DNA of 64,000 nt from Pseudomonadota bacterium (GTDB lineage: Bacteria; Pseudomonadota; Gammaproteobacteria; Steroidobacterales; Steroidobacteraceae), in NCBI GenBank assembly GCA_023417315.1, contig JAEZFW010000073.1, positions 1 to 64,000 on the forward strand, in the 5' to 3' direction. Shown one piece after another: positions 25,949 to 34,107 of the stretch (within the stretch, counting starts at the first letter, position 1; each line of letters begins with the position of its first letter). The translations under genes were made by a program, and so were the position numbers. The notes under the pieces are model-generated. The model was not told the origin of the DNA, ran no database searches, and saw only the letters and a list, made by a program, of their open reading frames with translations.

Positions 25949-26266
25949 TCAGCGGCGCGTCTTCTTGCCTTTCTTGGGTGCGCCGAGCCGATAGGTTTTG
26001 TTCTGCAACCGAAGCGTCACGGGCGGCAGCTCCGGTTCGTCCTCGACGCTCCACTGCTCCTTGAACGCTTGCAGCGCTTCGCTTTGCACGGCAGCGTGGC
26101 GATTGGACAGCATCAAGGAGGAAGGCGCGCAGACACGCGCGCGGATCAGACCGAGATCCGCGGCGGCATCGAACAAGGACGGATACCAGCTCTGCCAGGC
26201 AGGCAGAAGCAGCTCCACCTGCTCGCGCAGGCTCAATCGTTTGAACGAATCGTCCAACAACGTCAT
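25949..26266 (-). CDS. Hypothetical protein, Lys/Arg-rich C-terminus
   Basis: 105 residues that I do not recognise. Helical N-terminal two-thirds ('SLREQVELLLPAWQSWYPSLFDAAADLG') and an acidic stretch ('EDEPELPP'), then a basic tail ending 'APKKGKKTRR'. No signal peptide or membrane segment. It is convergent with the enoyl-CoA hydratase gene (11 bp between stops). Codon use looks like the neighbours, and the antisense frame is less plausible, so I think it is real. A nucleic-acid or ribosome-associated role for the basic tail would be speculation. Confidence 0.65.
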   Translation of the reverse strand: MTLLDDSFKRLSLREQVELLLPAWQSWYPSLFDAAADLGLIRARVCAPSSLMLSNRHAAVQSEALQAFKEQWSVEDEPELPPVTLRLQNKTYRLGAPKKGKKTRR

Positions 26267-26326
26267 GAGCCCCGTTTTACCATGAATCGCGCCGCGTGAA
26301 GAGCAGGCAATGGCCGACTTGCGTAC

Positions 26327-26396
26327 GGGGTGACGAAGTGACGGAGTGACGAGGTGACGAAGTCGGAAAGTGCTTGCACCTCCTCACTTCGTCACT
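26327..26396. repeat. Short-unit inverted-array spacer repeat (GTGACGAA)
   Basis: Left array 26327-26366 (GTGACGAA, GTGACGGA, GTGACGAG, GTGACGAA). Short inverted right array 26378-26396 (CTCCTCACTTCGTCACT). It lies upstream of msrP and uses the same unit family as the loci at 8.0 and 42.4 kb. Confidence 0.88.
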
Positions 26397-26521
26397 GGCC
26401 GAAGGCCCTACGTGACGAGCTTCACAATCGCCGCAACAAATCGGCCGCTGCACCGGTCTATTGTGGAAACGGACCCTGGGACCGATCGTTATGGTTCATC
26501 CATCGTTTGGAGCGTGAGTCG

Positions 26522-27481
26522 ATGTTCATCAAGCGTCAGCGCCCGGGCGACAGCGCGCGGATCGCGCCCTCGGAAATCACACCGGAGCACGCCTATCTGA
26601 ATCGACGCGAGCTGCTGAGCTCGGCGATCGGGCTCGGCTTGAGCTTCGGACTACCCTCCGCCTCTGCGGCTGAGCTTCCCCCTGTGAAGTTCACCCGCAA
26701 CGAGCGCTATAGCCTTGCTGATGAATCTACGAGCTACGAGGACATTACGACCTACAACAATTTCTACGAGTTCGGCATGGGCAAGAGCGACCCGGCGCGC
26801 AACTCAGGAAGGTTCAAGCCTCAGCCCTGGTCGGTGACGGTTGCAGGCGAAGCAGAAGTCACCGGAACCTTTGCATTGGAGGACCTCCTCAAAGGTCATG
26901 CGCTCGAGGAACGCATCTATCGCATGCGCTGCGTCGAAGCTTGGTCGATGATCATCCCGTGGGTCGGGGTGCCGCTCGGTGCAGTATTGAAGCGCTTCAA
27001 ACCGACCTCGAAAGCGAAGTACGTTGCATTCAAGACGGTGCTGCGGCCCGCAGAGATGCCCGGTCAGCGTACGCGCGTTCTTCAGTGGCCCTACGTCGAA
27101 GGTTTGCGTATCGACGAGGCCATGCACCCGTTGACGCTCTTAGCGACGGGCCTGTATGGCAAGACGCTGCCCAATCAGAATGGCGCGCCGTTGCGGCTGG
27201 TCGTGCCTTGGAAATACGGTTTCAAAGGCATCAAGTCGATCGTCGAGATTCGCTTCACCGAACGCGAGCCTCCTACGTCCTGGAACATCTCTGCACCGCA
27301 TGAATACGGCTTCTTTGCGAACGTGAATCCCAAAGTGGACCATCCGCGCTGGAGCCAAGCGCGCGAACGAAAAATCGGCGGCGGCCTCTTCGACTCGCGT
27401 GTCCCGACGCTGATGCTCAATGGCTACGAGAAAGAAGTCGCTTCGTTATATGCCGGCATGGATCTGCGGAAGTTCTATTGA
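26522..27481 (+). CDS. msrP: Periplasmic methionine-sulfoxide reductase catalytic subunit MsrP
   Basis: A 319-residue molybdopterin enzyme that repairs oxidised methionine in envelope proteins. Twin-arginine signal 'NRRELLSSAIGLGLSFGLP' with R28/R29 implies export folded. The sulfite-oxidase-like domain has molybdenum-ligand C137 ('RMRCVEAWSM') and 'GVPLGAVLKRF'. The start is ATG 26522 (GGAGC upstream). The frame opens earlier but crosses repeat DNA. msrQ follows after 66 bp. The pair draws electrons from the respiratory chain. Confidence 0.93.
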   Translation: MFIKRQRPGDSARIAPSEITPEHAYLNRRELLSSAIGLGLSFGLPSASAAELPPVKFTRNERYSLADESTSYEDITTYNNFYEFGMGKSDPARNSGRFKPQPWSVTVAGEAEVTGTFALEDLLKGHALEERIYRMRCVEAWSMIIPWVGVPLGAVLKRFKPTSKAKYVAFKTVLRPAEMPGQRTRVLQWPYVEGLRIDEAMHPLTLLATGLYGKTLPNQNGAPLRLVVPWKYGFKGIKSIVEIRFTEREPPTSWNISAPHEYGFFANVNPKVDHPRWSQARERKIGGGLFDSRVPTLMLNGYEKEVASLYAGMDLRKFY

Positions 27482-27547
27482 ATGACATGTGAAGTCCTGA
27501 CGTGTGACTCGTCGGCCTGATCCCTCTCGTTCTAGCGAGGTCAAGTT

Positions 27548-28207
27548 TTGGCGATCCTTCTACGCCCCCCTCCCGATACGGTTCGCCGCTTCATCAAGCC
27601 CGCCGTATTTCTCCTCTGCCTCACTCCCCTGCTCTCCATCGTGTGGCGCACCTTCGAGCTCGGCGGCAGCGATCTGGGGGCGAATCCGGTCGAGCAAGTC
27701 CAAGACACGTTCGGCCAGTGGGGCCTGCGATTTCTGGTGATCACACTCGCGATCACGCCTCTCAAGGATTGGCTGAGCGCGGCGTGGCTGGTGATGCTGC
27801 GGCGAATGTTGGGACTGTTCGCATTCGCCTATGTGCTGCTGCACTTCCTGACCTGGCTGTTCTTGGATCAGGGGCTTTACTGGGCGGGCATTCTCCAAGA
27901 CATTGCGAAGCGGCCTTTCATAACAATCGGCTTCGCAGCGCTCGTCCTGCTCGTGCCGCTTGCCATCACTTCGACGAACGGCATGATGCGGCGCCTAGGT
28001 AAGCGCTGGAAGGCACTACACCGCTTGATTTATCCGATCGCTCTACTCGCCGTGTGGCACTACTACTGGCAAGTGAAGGCCGACATACGCGAACCGCTCG
28101 TGTATCTGGCCATCGTCTCGGTGCTGCTGGCTTGGCGCATGTGGAAAGCCAAGCGCAAGTCGACCGCTCCGACCCTGACACGCACTGAGGCATCGGAGCG
28201 AGCTTGA
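27548..28207 (+). CDS. msrQ: Heme-binding membrane subunit MsrQ
   Basis: A 219-residue integral membrane protein with about six TM helices and ferric-reductase-like heme histidines ('LLHFLTW', 'ALHRLIYPIALLAVWHYYW'). It passes quinone or flavin electrons to MsrP. It begins with TTG at 27548, supported by GAGGT seven bases upstream. No ATG or GTG fits. The C-terminus is basic and cytoplasmic. It is convergent with kynA, with a large palindromic repeat in between. Confidence 0.92.
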   Translation: MAILLRPPPDTVRRFIKPAVFLLCLTPLLSIVWRTFELGGSDLGANPVEQVQDTFGQWGLRFLVITLAITPLKDWLSAAWLVMLRRMLGLFAFAYVLLHFLTWLFLDQGLYWAGILQDIAKRPFITIGFAALVLLVPLAITSTNGMMRRLGKRWKALHRLIYPIALLAVWHYYWQVKADIREPLVYLAIVSVLLAWRMWKAKRKSTAPTLTRTEASERA

Positions 28208-28216
28208 GAATGAAGT

Positions 28217-28392
28217 GAATCTCGCAAAGCGCGCGAAGCCCGCCAAGGAAGATAGATCATTGTCGTAGAGATGCGAAGGCGCAGAGATTCTCGGTCAGCG
28301 ATTCAGCATTTTGACCGTCTGTGCGCACCGTCTCTACCGGATTTAATTCATTCTCCTCTTCCCTGGCGGACTTCGCGCGCTTTGCGAGATTC
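28217..28392. repeat. Nested long inverted repeat between msrQ and kynA
   Basis: Outer arms of 36 bp (28217-28252 and 28357-28392) match at 34 of 36 positions and contain CTCGCAAAGCGCGCGAAG. Inner partial arms contain GTAGAGA (around 28265 and its complement near 28336). This could form a cruciform or a bidirectional terminator for the convergent genes. Its units are longer than those of the heptamer loci. Confidence 0.88.
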
Positions 28393-28415
28393 TCTTCCTC
28401 TAGAAACGAGAAATC

Positions 28416-29270
28416 CTACATCGACGTACGAATCGTCCAAAGTTCTGGGAAGAAGCGCAGCTCGAGTGCCTTGTTCAGATACGACACGCCGCCCGTGCCG
28501 CCGGTGCCGCGCTTGTAGCCGATGATGCGCTCCACCGTCTTCATATGACTGAAGCGCCAGAGCTGGAACTTATGATCCAGGTCGACGAGCTTCTCGGCGA
28601 GCTCGTACAAGTCCCAGTGCGCGTCGTGACTGTGATAGACCGCAAGCCATGCAGCCGCGACTTGCTTGTGTGGCACGTAAGGCTTCGACCAATCGCGATC
28701 GAGGTACTCCTGCGGAATTTCGAAGCCGCGGCGGCTCAATAGACGCAGCGATTCGTCATAGATGCTCGGGCTGTGAAGCGCTGTTTCTAACGCAGCGTAA
28801 ACGCGAGGATCACGTTTGTGGACGGCGATGGTGTCCGCATTCTTGTTGCCGATGGTGAACTCGAGCATCCGATACTGGTACGACTGGAACCCCGACGCGC
28901 GTCCCAAGTGATTGCGAAACGCCGAGTATTCCGCAGGCGTCATGGTCGCAAGCACGTCCCAGGACTGTACGAGCTGCGCCTGAATCCGCGACACGCGCGC
29001 CAGCATCTTGAACGAAGGGCCCAGATCGTCGCGACGAATGTGATCCAACGCCGCGGTGAGCTCATGCAAGCACAGCTTCATCCACAGCTCAGAGGCTTGA
29101 TGAATGATGATGAACAACATCTCATCGTGCTCGAAGGAGACCGGACGTTGCGCCGAGAGAATCTGTTCCAACCCCAGGTATTGGCCATAGCTCTGCGAGT
29201 CGCCCAGGTCCCAGTGAACCTGTTCATCCGAGAGATCGACCGGCTTGGAAGACTTAGGAGTGTCGCTCAT
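28416..29270 (-). CDS. kynA: Tryptophan 2,3-dioxygenase
   Basis: A 284-residue heme dioxygenase opening the indole ring of L-tryptophan to N-formylkynurenine. H57 ('FIIIHQASELWMK') is the active-site His, H242 ('WRFSHMKTVERIIG') the proximal heme ligand, and 'GTGGTGG' the flexible substrate loop. Very close to Xanthomonas TDO in layout. I start at ATG 29270. A GTG seven codons upstream is possible. No kynureninase or formamidase gene is nearby, so the pathway is scattered or partial. Confidence 0.95.
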   Translation of the reverse strand: MSDTPKSSKPVDLSDEQVHWDLGDSQSYGQYLGLEQILSAQRPVSFEHDEMLFIIIHQASELWMKLCLHELTAALDHIRRDDLGPSFKMLARVSRIQAQLVQSWDVLATMTPAEYSAFRNHLGRASGFQSYQYRMLEFTIGNKNADTIAVHKRDPRVYAALETALHSPSIYDESLRLLSRRGFEIPQEYLDRDWSKPYVPHKQVAAAWLAVYHSHDAHWDLYELAEKLVDLDHKFQLWRFSHMKTVERIIGYKRGTGGTGGVSYLNKALELRFFPELWTIRTSM

Positions 29271-29323
29271 GAGGAAGCTGATCCGGCGCACAGGCGCTGC
29301 TGCACAAGGCTACTCCAAATACC

Positions 29324-30061
29324 TCACCCGAACACCCAGCCAGGTACGCTTTGCCATCCCTTGAGCAACTCGCGGTCGAGCCGCCTGTAATCGGGCTCGT
29401 GCGCTGCCACGAGCGCCCAGAATCGCTGCGAGTGATTCATGTGCCGCGTATGACAAAGCTCATGGATGAGCAAATAACGTACAACGGCCGGATCGAGAAA
29501 GAGCAGGCACACGTTTAGGCTGATCGTTCCAGTTGCCGAGCAACTCCCCCAGCGCGTGCGTTGGCGCCGCGCCTGGATTCGCTCGAACTGAAAACCGCCC
29601 GCTCGAGCTTCCTTGGTGAGCAAGATAGCGAGCTCCGTTCGCGCCACATCGGCCAGCCACACACGCAATGCCCTACTGACAGCGTCATCGGATTGGACTG
29701 CCCCTTCGAGCACGAGCCGGTTTGGATCCCGGTGTCTGCGCACATACACGGCGCGCTCATTCACCGGTGCGTAGGACAGCTCGAAGCTGCGCTCGATGGC
29801 ACGCAGCTCGATGCGAGTGGGTCGACGATCGAGCGCGTGCGGTGCCGTGGCGGACAGGTCGGCCACTCGCTGGTCGATCCACTCACGATGGCTGTGCACG
29901 AAGCGATGCACCGTGGTTGCAGACGCGCCTGGCGGCACGACGACCTCCACACGCCCTCCCGGATACACGCGCACCGACAACCGGCGCGCACGACGGCTAA
30001 CGCGCACGCTCCACGCATCATTCGTGCTGCGGGCTTCGAACAGTTGGAGTTGGGCGGGCAT
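29324..30061 (-). CDS. YgjP/SprT-like zinc-metalloprotein (DUF45 family)
   Basis: A 245-residue cytosolic protein. C-terminal gluzincin-type motif 'HELCHTRHMNHSQRFW' (H200, E201, H204, and H210) preceded by 'RWGSCSATGTISLN', characteristic of the YgjP family, for which metallopeptidase or UTP pyrophosphatase activity has been proposed. The N-terminal half is beta-rich ('VRVYPGGRVEVVVPPG'). The start is ATG 30061. A TTG three codons earlier is less likely. It is co-directional with the TPR gene, 20 bp apart. Confidence 0.85.
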   Translation of the reverse strand: MPAQLQLFEARSTNDAWSVRVSRRARRLSVRVYPGGRVEVVVPPGASATTVHRFVHSHREWIDQRVADLSATAPHALDRRPTRIELRAIERSFELSYAPVNERAVYVRRHRDPNRLVLEGAVQSDDAVSRALRVWLADVARTELAILLTKEARAGGFQFERIQARRQRTRWGSCSATGTISLNVCLLFLDPAVVRYLLIHELCHTRHMNHSQRFWALVAAHEPDYRRLDRELLKGWQSVPGWVFG

Positions 30062-30081
30062 GAGCTGCAAGGATCGAGATG

Positions 30082-30873
30082 CTATCGAGCGCGCGCGGCG
30101 AGCTCGTCCAACAGTGCTCGCGCCAACGTGTAGTCAGGAGCGAGCACGAGCGCACGCTCGATGGCTTCTCTGGCCGAAACCGTCTCACCTCGCTGAAGGT
30201 GCGATTCACCCAAGAGTACCCATGCCTCGGGCTCCCCCCAATCCGGTTTTCCCACGCCACCCGGCGGCGCTGCGACGAAGGCATCCACGACTTTGCGCCA
30301 TCGCGCGATGTCGCTCCCTGCGCTCTTCTCGCCCAAGCAGATTGCCTCGACGAGAAGCACGCGCGGATTGGTGGGCTCTAAAGACATCGCCGTGCGCAAT
30401 AGCTTATGGCGAGCACACGAACCCGCGAGCCCATTCAAACGCAGATACCCTCGTGGCATTCCCTCGCAGACCGCTTCGAGCGCAAAAGCTTCGGCCATCC
30501 GCGAATCCGCCGTGCGCGCAGCACGCGCGTGCTCGGCGCAGCTCCTTGCCGCCTGCGCTCCAAGTCCAGCCGAGCCGCGTCCCGAACGATGATTCGCTTC
30601 AGCATAGATCTGGGCTAACTTCCAATGTCCGTACGCGAGCTGGTACGCCTTCGTGGGCGCGAGCCGTGCGTCGGCCTGATATTCCGCGATCTCTGCGAGC
30701 ACAGCCTGAATCGCTCTGGTATCGGCCGTGAGGAAGCCGTATTGCAGCCGTGCTTGTGCGTCATCGAGCTCCGCGAGCGTGACTGCGGATGCGGCGAATG
30801 GAGCAGTGAGTGCGATGAGCGTCGCAAACACGCCCATGAATCTGTTCGCGACGCAGAATGCACTACAATTCAT
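30082..30873 (-). CDS. Exported TPR-like repeat protein
   Basis: About 263 residues. An N-terminal signal-like segment ('MGVFATLIALTAPFAASA'), then alpha-helical repeats. The last one ('DWGEPEAWVLLGESHLQRG' onward to 'ALLDEL') is a clear tetratricopeptide unit. Several Cys in the middle (near 'RSCAEHA', 'AVCEGMP', 'GSCARHK', 'AICLGEK') may form periplasmic disulfides. Start either ATG 30873, chosen because it adds a positive charge before the hydrophobic stretch, or ATG 30837. It diverges from tatD. Function unknown. Confidence 0.7.
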   Translation of the reverse strand: MNCSAFCVANRFMGVFATLIALTAPFAASAVTLAELDDAQARLQYGFLTADTRAIQAVLAEIAEYQADARLAPTKAYQLAYGHWKLAQIYAEANHRSGRGSAGLGAQAARSCAEHARAARTADSRMAEAFALEAVCEGMPRGYLRLNGLAGSCARHKLLRTAMSLEPTNPRVLLVEAICLGEKSAGSDIARWRKVVDAFVAAPPGGVGKPDWGEPEAWVLLGESHLQRGETVSAREAIERALVLAPDYTLARALLDELAARAR

Positions 30874-30984
30874 ACGCGAACGATAGCGCGTCCTGCGCAA
30901 GGCTTCAAAGGCGCCGCACACCTACGTGCTCATGACCAGACGGACATCATCTTGCATTCGACGAAAAGCGTAGAACCCAGCCGC

Positions 30985-31773
30985 GTGCCACTGATCGACA
31001 TCGGAATCAACCTCGGGCACGACAGCTACGATCACGATCGCGATGAGGTCATCGCGCGGGCGCGTGCGGCGGGCGTCGCTCGCATGATCGTCACCGGTAG
31101 CTCGGTTGCGAGCACGAAGCAGGCGATCGAGCTCGTGCGCATTGCGCCTGACCGCTTTCGCTGCACCTCAGGTGTCCATCCACATCACGCGACGGACCTG
31201 GACGAAGAACAAGCCGCTGCGATCAGAGCGTTTGCGCAAGCACCCGAGGTCGTTGCCGTGGGCGAATGTGGCCTCGACTACTTCCGCAACTTCTCTCCTC
31301 ACGAAGCGCAAGTGGCCGCGTTTCGAAAACAGCTCGACATTGCAGTCGAGGTGCGCAAACCGGTGTTCCTGCATCAACGCGACGCCCACGATGACTTCGT
31401 GCGCATCGTCCGCGAGTACCGCCCCAGGCTCGTCGGCGGCGTTGCTCACTGCTTCACCGCGAGTCTCGAGGAAGCCCGCGCGTATCTCGAGCTCGACCTG
31501 TACATCGGCATCACAGGGTGGATCTGCGACGAGCGGCGCGGGCTTCACTTAAGAGAGGTCGTGCGGCACGTGCCGCGCGAGCGTCTTCTCATCGAGACTG
31601 ACGGCCCGTACTTGCTGCCGCGCGATCTGAATCCAAAGCCTGCTTCGCGTCGCAACGAACCCATGTACCTACCGCACGTGTTGCGAGCGATTGCGGCGGC
31701 GCGTGGCGAGAGCGCAGAGGAACTCGGCGAGATCACGACGCGTAACGCACTCACACTCTTCTCTTGGAACTGA
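30985..31773 (+). CDS. tatD: TatD-family 3'-5' DNase / D-aminoacyl-type metal hydrolase
   Basis: About 262 residues of TIM-barrel metal-dependent hydrolase. 'GVHPHHATDL', 'ECGLDYFRNFSPHEAQ', 'FLHQRDAHDDF', 'GVAHCFTASLEEA', 'GITGWICDERRG' and 'ETDGPYLLPRDL' carry the metal ligands and match true TatD rather than YcfH/YjjV. The N-terminus 'LIDIGINLGHDSYDHDRDE' lacks the HxH of other paralogues, as in E. coli TatD. The start is probably GTG 30985. A TTG at 30952 is possible. Ribosome-binding site weak in both cases. Confidence 0.9.
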   Translation: MPLIDIGINLGHDSYDHDRDEVIARARAAGVARMIVTGSSVASTKQAIELVRIAPDRFRCTSGVHPHHATDLDEEQAAAIRAFAQAPEVVAVGECGLDYFRNFSPHEAQVAAFRKQLDIAVEVRKPVFLHQRDAHDDFVRIVREYRPRLVGGVAHCFTASLEEARAYLELDLYIGITGWICDERRGLHLREVVRHVPRERLLIETDGPYLLPRDLNPKPASRRNEPMYLPHVLRAIAAARGESAEELGEITTRNALTLFSWN

Positions 31774-31801
31774 ACCTACCGAAGCACACCGGGGCACTCT
31801 C

Positions 31802-33217
31802 ATGAACCTGGAACGACTCCGAAATCTGATCGCGCAGGAATGGGACGCATCCGTCGTGCCGACGTTGTGCGACTACATACGCATTCCGAACAAATCCATT
31901 CATTTCGATCCGCAATGGGCCGAGCACGGGCACATGGATCGCGCCGCCGTTCTGCTCAAGGACTGGTGCGCAGCCCACGCGCTTCCAGGAATGAAGCTCG
32001 AGATCGTGCGTTTGCCGAATCGCACGCCTCTGCTGTTCATCGAGGTGCCAGGGCAAACGAATGATTGCGTCCTCCTATACGGACACATGGACAAGCAACC
32101 GGAGTTCACTGGATGGCATGAAGGTTTGTCGGCGTGGACACCCGTGCTGAAGAGCGGTCGTCTCTATGGGCGAGGCGGCGCCGACGACGGCTATGCCGTG
32201 TTCGGTTCGCTCCTTGCGCTGCGTGCACTCGCCGACCAGAACATCCCGCACGCACGCTGCGTCATTCTGATCGAAGGCAGCGAGGAGAGCGGCAGCCCCG
32301 ATCTGCCTGCGTATATCGACGCGCTGGCGGATCGCATCGGCGAGCCCTCGCTCGTCGTGTGCCTCGATGCCGAATGCGGCAACTACGATCAGTTCTGGAT
32401 CACGAACTCCTTGCGCGGCAATCTGCTCGGCACCCTGCGCGTCGAGGTGATGAAAGAAGGCGTGCATTCCGGCATGGCGAGCGGCATCGTGCCGTCGAGC
32501 TTCCGAATCGTCCGCATGCTCCTCGATCGAATCGAAGATTCGAAAACGGGCAAGCTCCTTCTCGAAGAGCTGCACGCGAAGATCCCTGAAGAACGCGCGT
32601 TGCAAGCCCGTGTGGCCGCGCAAGCACTGGGGCCGACCGTTCACGAGAAATTCCCATTCGTATCCGGGATGCGTCCGGTATCGGGGGATACCGCGCAGTT
32701 GCTCTTGGACAGCACCTGGGCGCCAACCCTTTCGATTACCGGCGCTGACGGGATCCCTTCTCTCGAGAACGCTGGCAACGTGCTGCGACCTTTCACCGCC
32801 TTCAAGCTGTCGTTCCGACTGCCGCCGGCTGTAGACGCTGACCGTGCGGCAGAGGCGGTCAAGCGAACACTCGAACGTGATCCGCCTTACGGCGCGAAAG
32901 TCTCCTTCGATGTGAGCTCCGCGATGGGCGGCTGGAACGCGCCTGCCACGGAACGCTGGCTCGCGGAAGCAATCCAACGTGCGTCAGTGCACTTCTTCGG
33001 CGGCGATGCAATGCATATGGGCGTGGGCGGCACGATCCCATTCATGGGAATGCTGAGCGAGAAATTTCCGCGCACGCAATTTCTCGTCACCGGCGTGCTC
33101 GGACCGCACTCAAACGCACATGGACCGAACGAGTTCTTGGACATCGAAACCGGGAAGCGAGTGACGGCGTGCGTTGCGGAGGTCATTGCTGCGCATGCGC
33201 AGCGCGCGCGGCGGTAG
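31802..33217 (+). CDS. M20-family metallopeptidase (dipeptidase-like)
   Basis: A 471-residue two-zinc peptidase of the M20/CNDP type. H95 and D97 ('YGHMDKQP'), D128/D129 ('GGADDGYA'), catalytic E161 with E162 ('EGSEESG'), an acidic ligand in 'LDAECG', and the final His in 'GPHSNAHGPNE'. The lid/dimer domain occupies roughly residues 220-330. No signal peptide, so cytoplasmic. The start is ATG 31802, 28 bp after tatD, and the two may be co-transcribed. Substrate probably di- or acylated peptides. Not resolvable further. Confidence 0.9.
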   Translation: MNLERLRNLIAQEWDASVVPTLCDYIRIPNKSIHFDPQWAEHGHMDRAAVLLKDWCAAHALPGMKLEIVRLPNRTPLLFIEVPGQTNDCVLLYGHMDKQPEFTGWHEGLSAWTPVLKSGRLYGRGGADDGYAVFGSLLALRALADQNIPHARCVILIEGSEESGSPDLPAYIDALADRIGEPSLVVCLDAECGNYDQFWITNSLRGNLLGTLRVEVMKEGVHSGMASGIVPSSFRIVRMLLDRIEDSKTGKLLLEELHAKIPEERALQARVAAQALGPTVHEKFPFVSGMRPVSGDTAQLLLDSTWAPTLSITGADGIPSLENAGNVLRPFTAFKLSFRLPPAVDADRAAEAVKRTLERDPPYGAKVSFDVSSAMGGWNAPATERWLAEAIQRASVHFFGGDAMHMGVGGTIPFMGMLSEKFPRTQFLVTGVLGPHSNAHGPNEFLDIETGKRVTACVAEVIAAHAQRARR

Positions 33218-33229
33218 CGGCCGCAGCGA

Positions 33230-33399
33230 CGCGTGACGAGCGCCCGGGCCGCAGTGATGTGTGACGTGTGACGGGTGACGGGCAAGAAGAAGCACGACGC
33301 CAGCTAAGCGTACGCGAGGTCCTTAAGGATTGGGATGGACCCGCTCGGGCGGTGATGTGCGAGACCGCGACTCTTGCTCGTCACTCGTCACTCGTCACG
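33230..33399. repeat. Short-unit inverted-array spacer repeat (GTGACGG/GTGACGT)
   Basis: Left array 33230-33283 (GCGTGACGAG, GTGATGT, GTGACGT, GTGACGG, GTGACGG). Inverted right array 33375-33399 (TGCTCGTCACTCGTCACTCG). The interior is about 90 bp. It spans the convergent M20 peptidase-NERD spacer. Confidence 0.88.
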
Positions 33400-33406
33400 T
33401 TGGCCG

Positions 33407-33994
33407 CTATGCGGCTAGCGGATTGGGCTCCGCATTCTTCTTCACGTTTGCCCAAACATCCCCGAACGCTGCGGTGATGTTGCCGCGCACCTTATCGACA
33501 GGCGGGAATTCGTTCGCGAGATCGTCGATGCGAAGGACGTTGCGCGGCTTGCCCTTCGGGAACTCACTCTTCTGCGTGAACAGGACACGACCCTCTACGG
33601 GCACTTCGCCGGTCAGCAGGCGAACAGCGGCCATGCGGTCGTAAAGGGTGTGCTGCGGGTTCGGGAATGTGTAACGGCGCTTCTTGCCGATCACCGTCCA
33701 CTCGAGCATCTGTTCGCCGCCGAAAATCGCGCCGGGCATATCGAGTAAGTCGGCCACCAGCAGACCGCGCTGCGTCAGCAGCAGGTAGTGCACATGGATG
33801 TGTCCGCCGTTGCCGTTCGGGATGAGCACGTTCTTGAGCATTTCATAGGCAACGCTCGCGATGATCGCCTCGACCTTCTTGCGCGCGCTGAAAGTCCGAA
33901 AAAGCAGATAGCCCCAGACCGCGAGCGCGATGACCGCAAGAGCGGCAACGACCGGATACGTCCAGGTAGGAATGTCGAATGGCATGGAATTCAT
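33407..33994 (-). CDS. Membrane-anchored NERD-domain protein with altered nuclease motif
   Basis: 195 residues. One N-terminal membrane helix (about 12-33), then a NERD (nuclease-related) domain (about 40-150): 'LKNVLIPNGNGGHIHVHYLLLTQRGLLV' and 'MLEWTVIGKKRRYTFPNP'. At the position where active NERD domains have a Glu-x-Lys triad element followed by a G-x-I-x-G strand, this protein reads 'VADLLDMPGAIFG' (79-91). The catalytic Lys is absent, so nuclease activity is doubtful. Start ATG 33994 or 33985. Confidence 0.72.
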   Translation of the reverse strand: MNSMPFDIPTWTYPVVAALAVIALAVWGYLLFRTFSARKKVEAIIASVAYEMLKNVLIPNGNGGHIHVHYLLLTQRGLLVADLLDMPGAIFGGEQMLEWTVIGKKRRYTFPNPQHTLYDRMAAVRLLTGEVPVEGRVLFTQKSEFPKGKPRNVLRIDDLANEFPPVDKVRGNITAAFGDVWANVKKNAEPNPLAA

Positions 33995-34000
33995 CTAGAA

Positions 34001-34107
34001 GGCGATAGCGGATGGCGGATAGGAAAGTATGGAAATCTTCGTCCATGTGCCACGAGGGCGGTTACATTCTGACTAACCCCGATCCGCGATTCCCCAATCC
34101 GCTATTC
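34001..34107. repeat. Short-unit inverted-array spacer repeat (GGATGGC/GATAGCG)
   Basis: Left array 34001-34022 (GGCGATAGCGGATGGCGGATAG in two pieces). Inverted right array 34077-34107 (GATCCGCGATTCC, CAATCCGCTATTC). The thrC stop codon (34102-34104, TAG on the minus strand) lies inside the right array. Same unit family as at 18.9, 56.1 and 57.5 kb. Confidence 0.85.
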
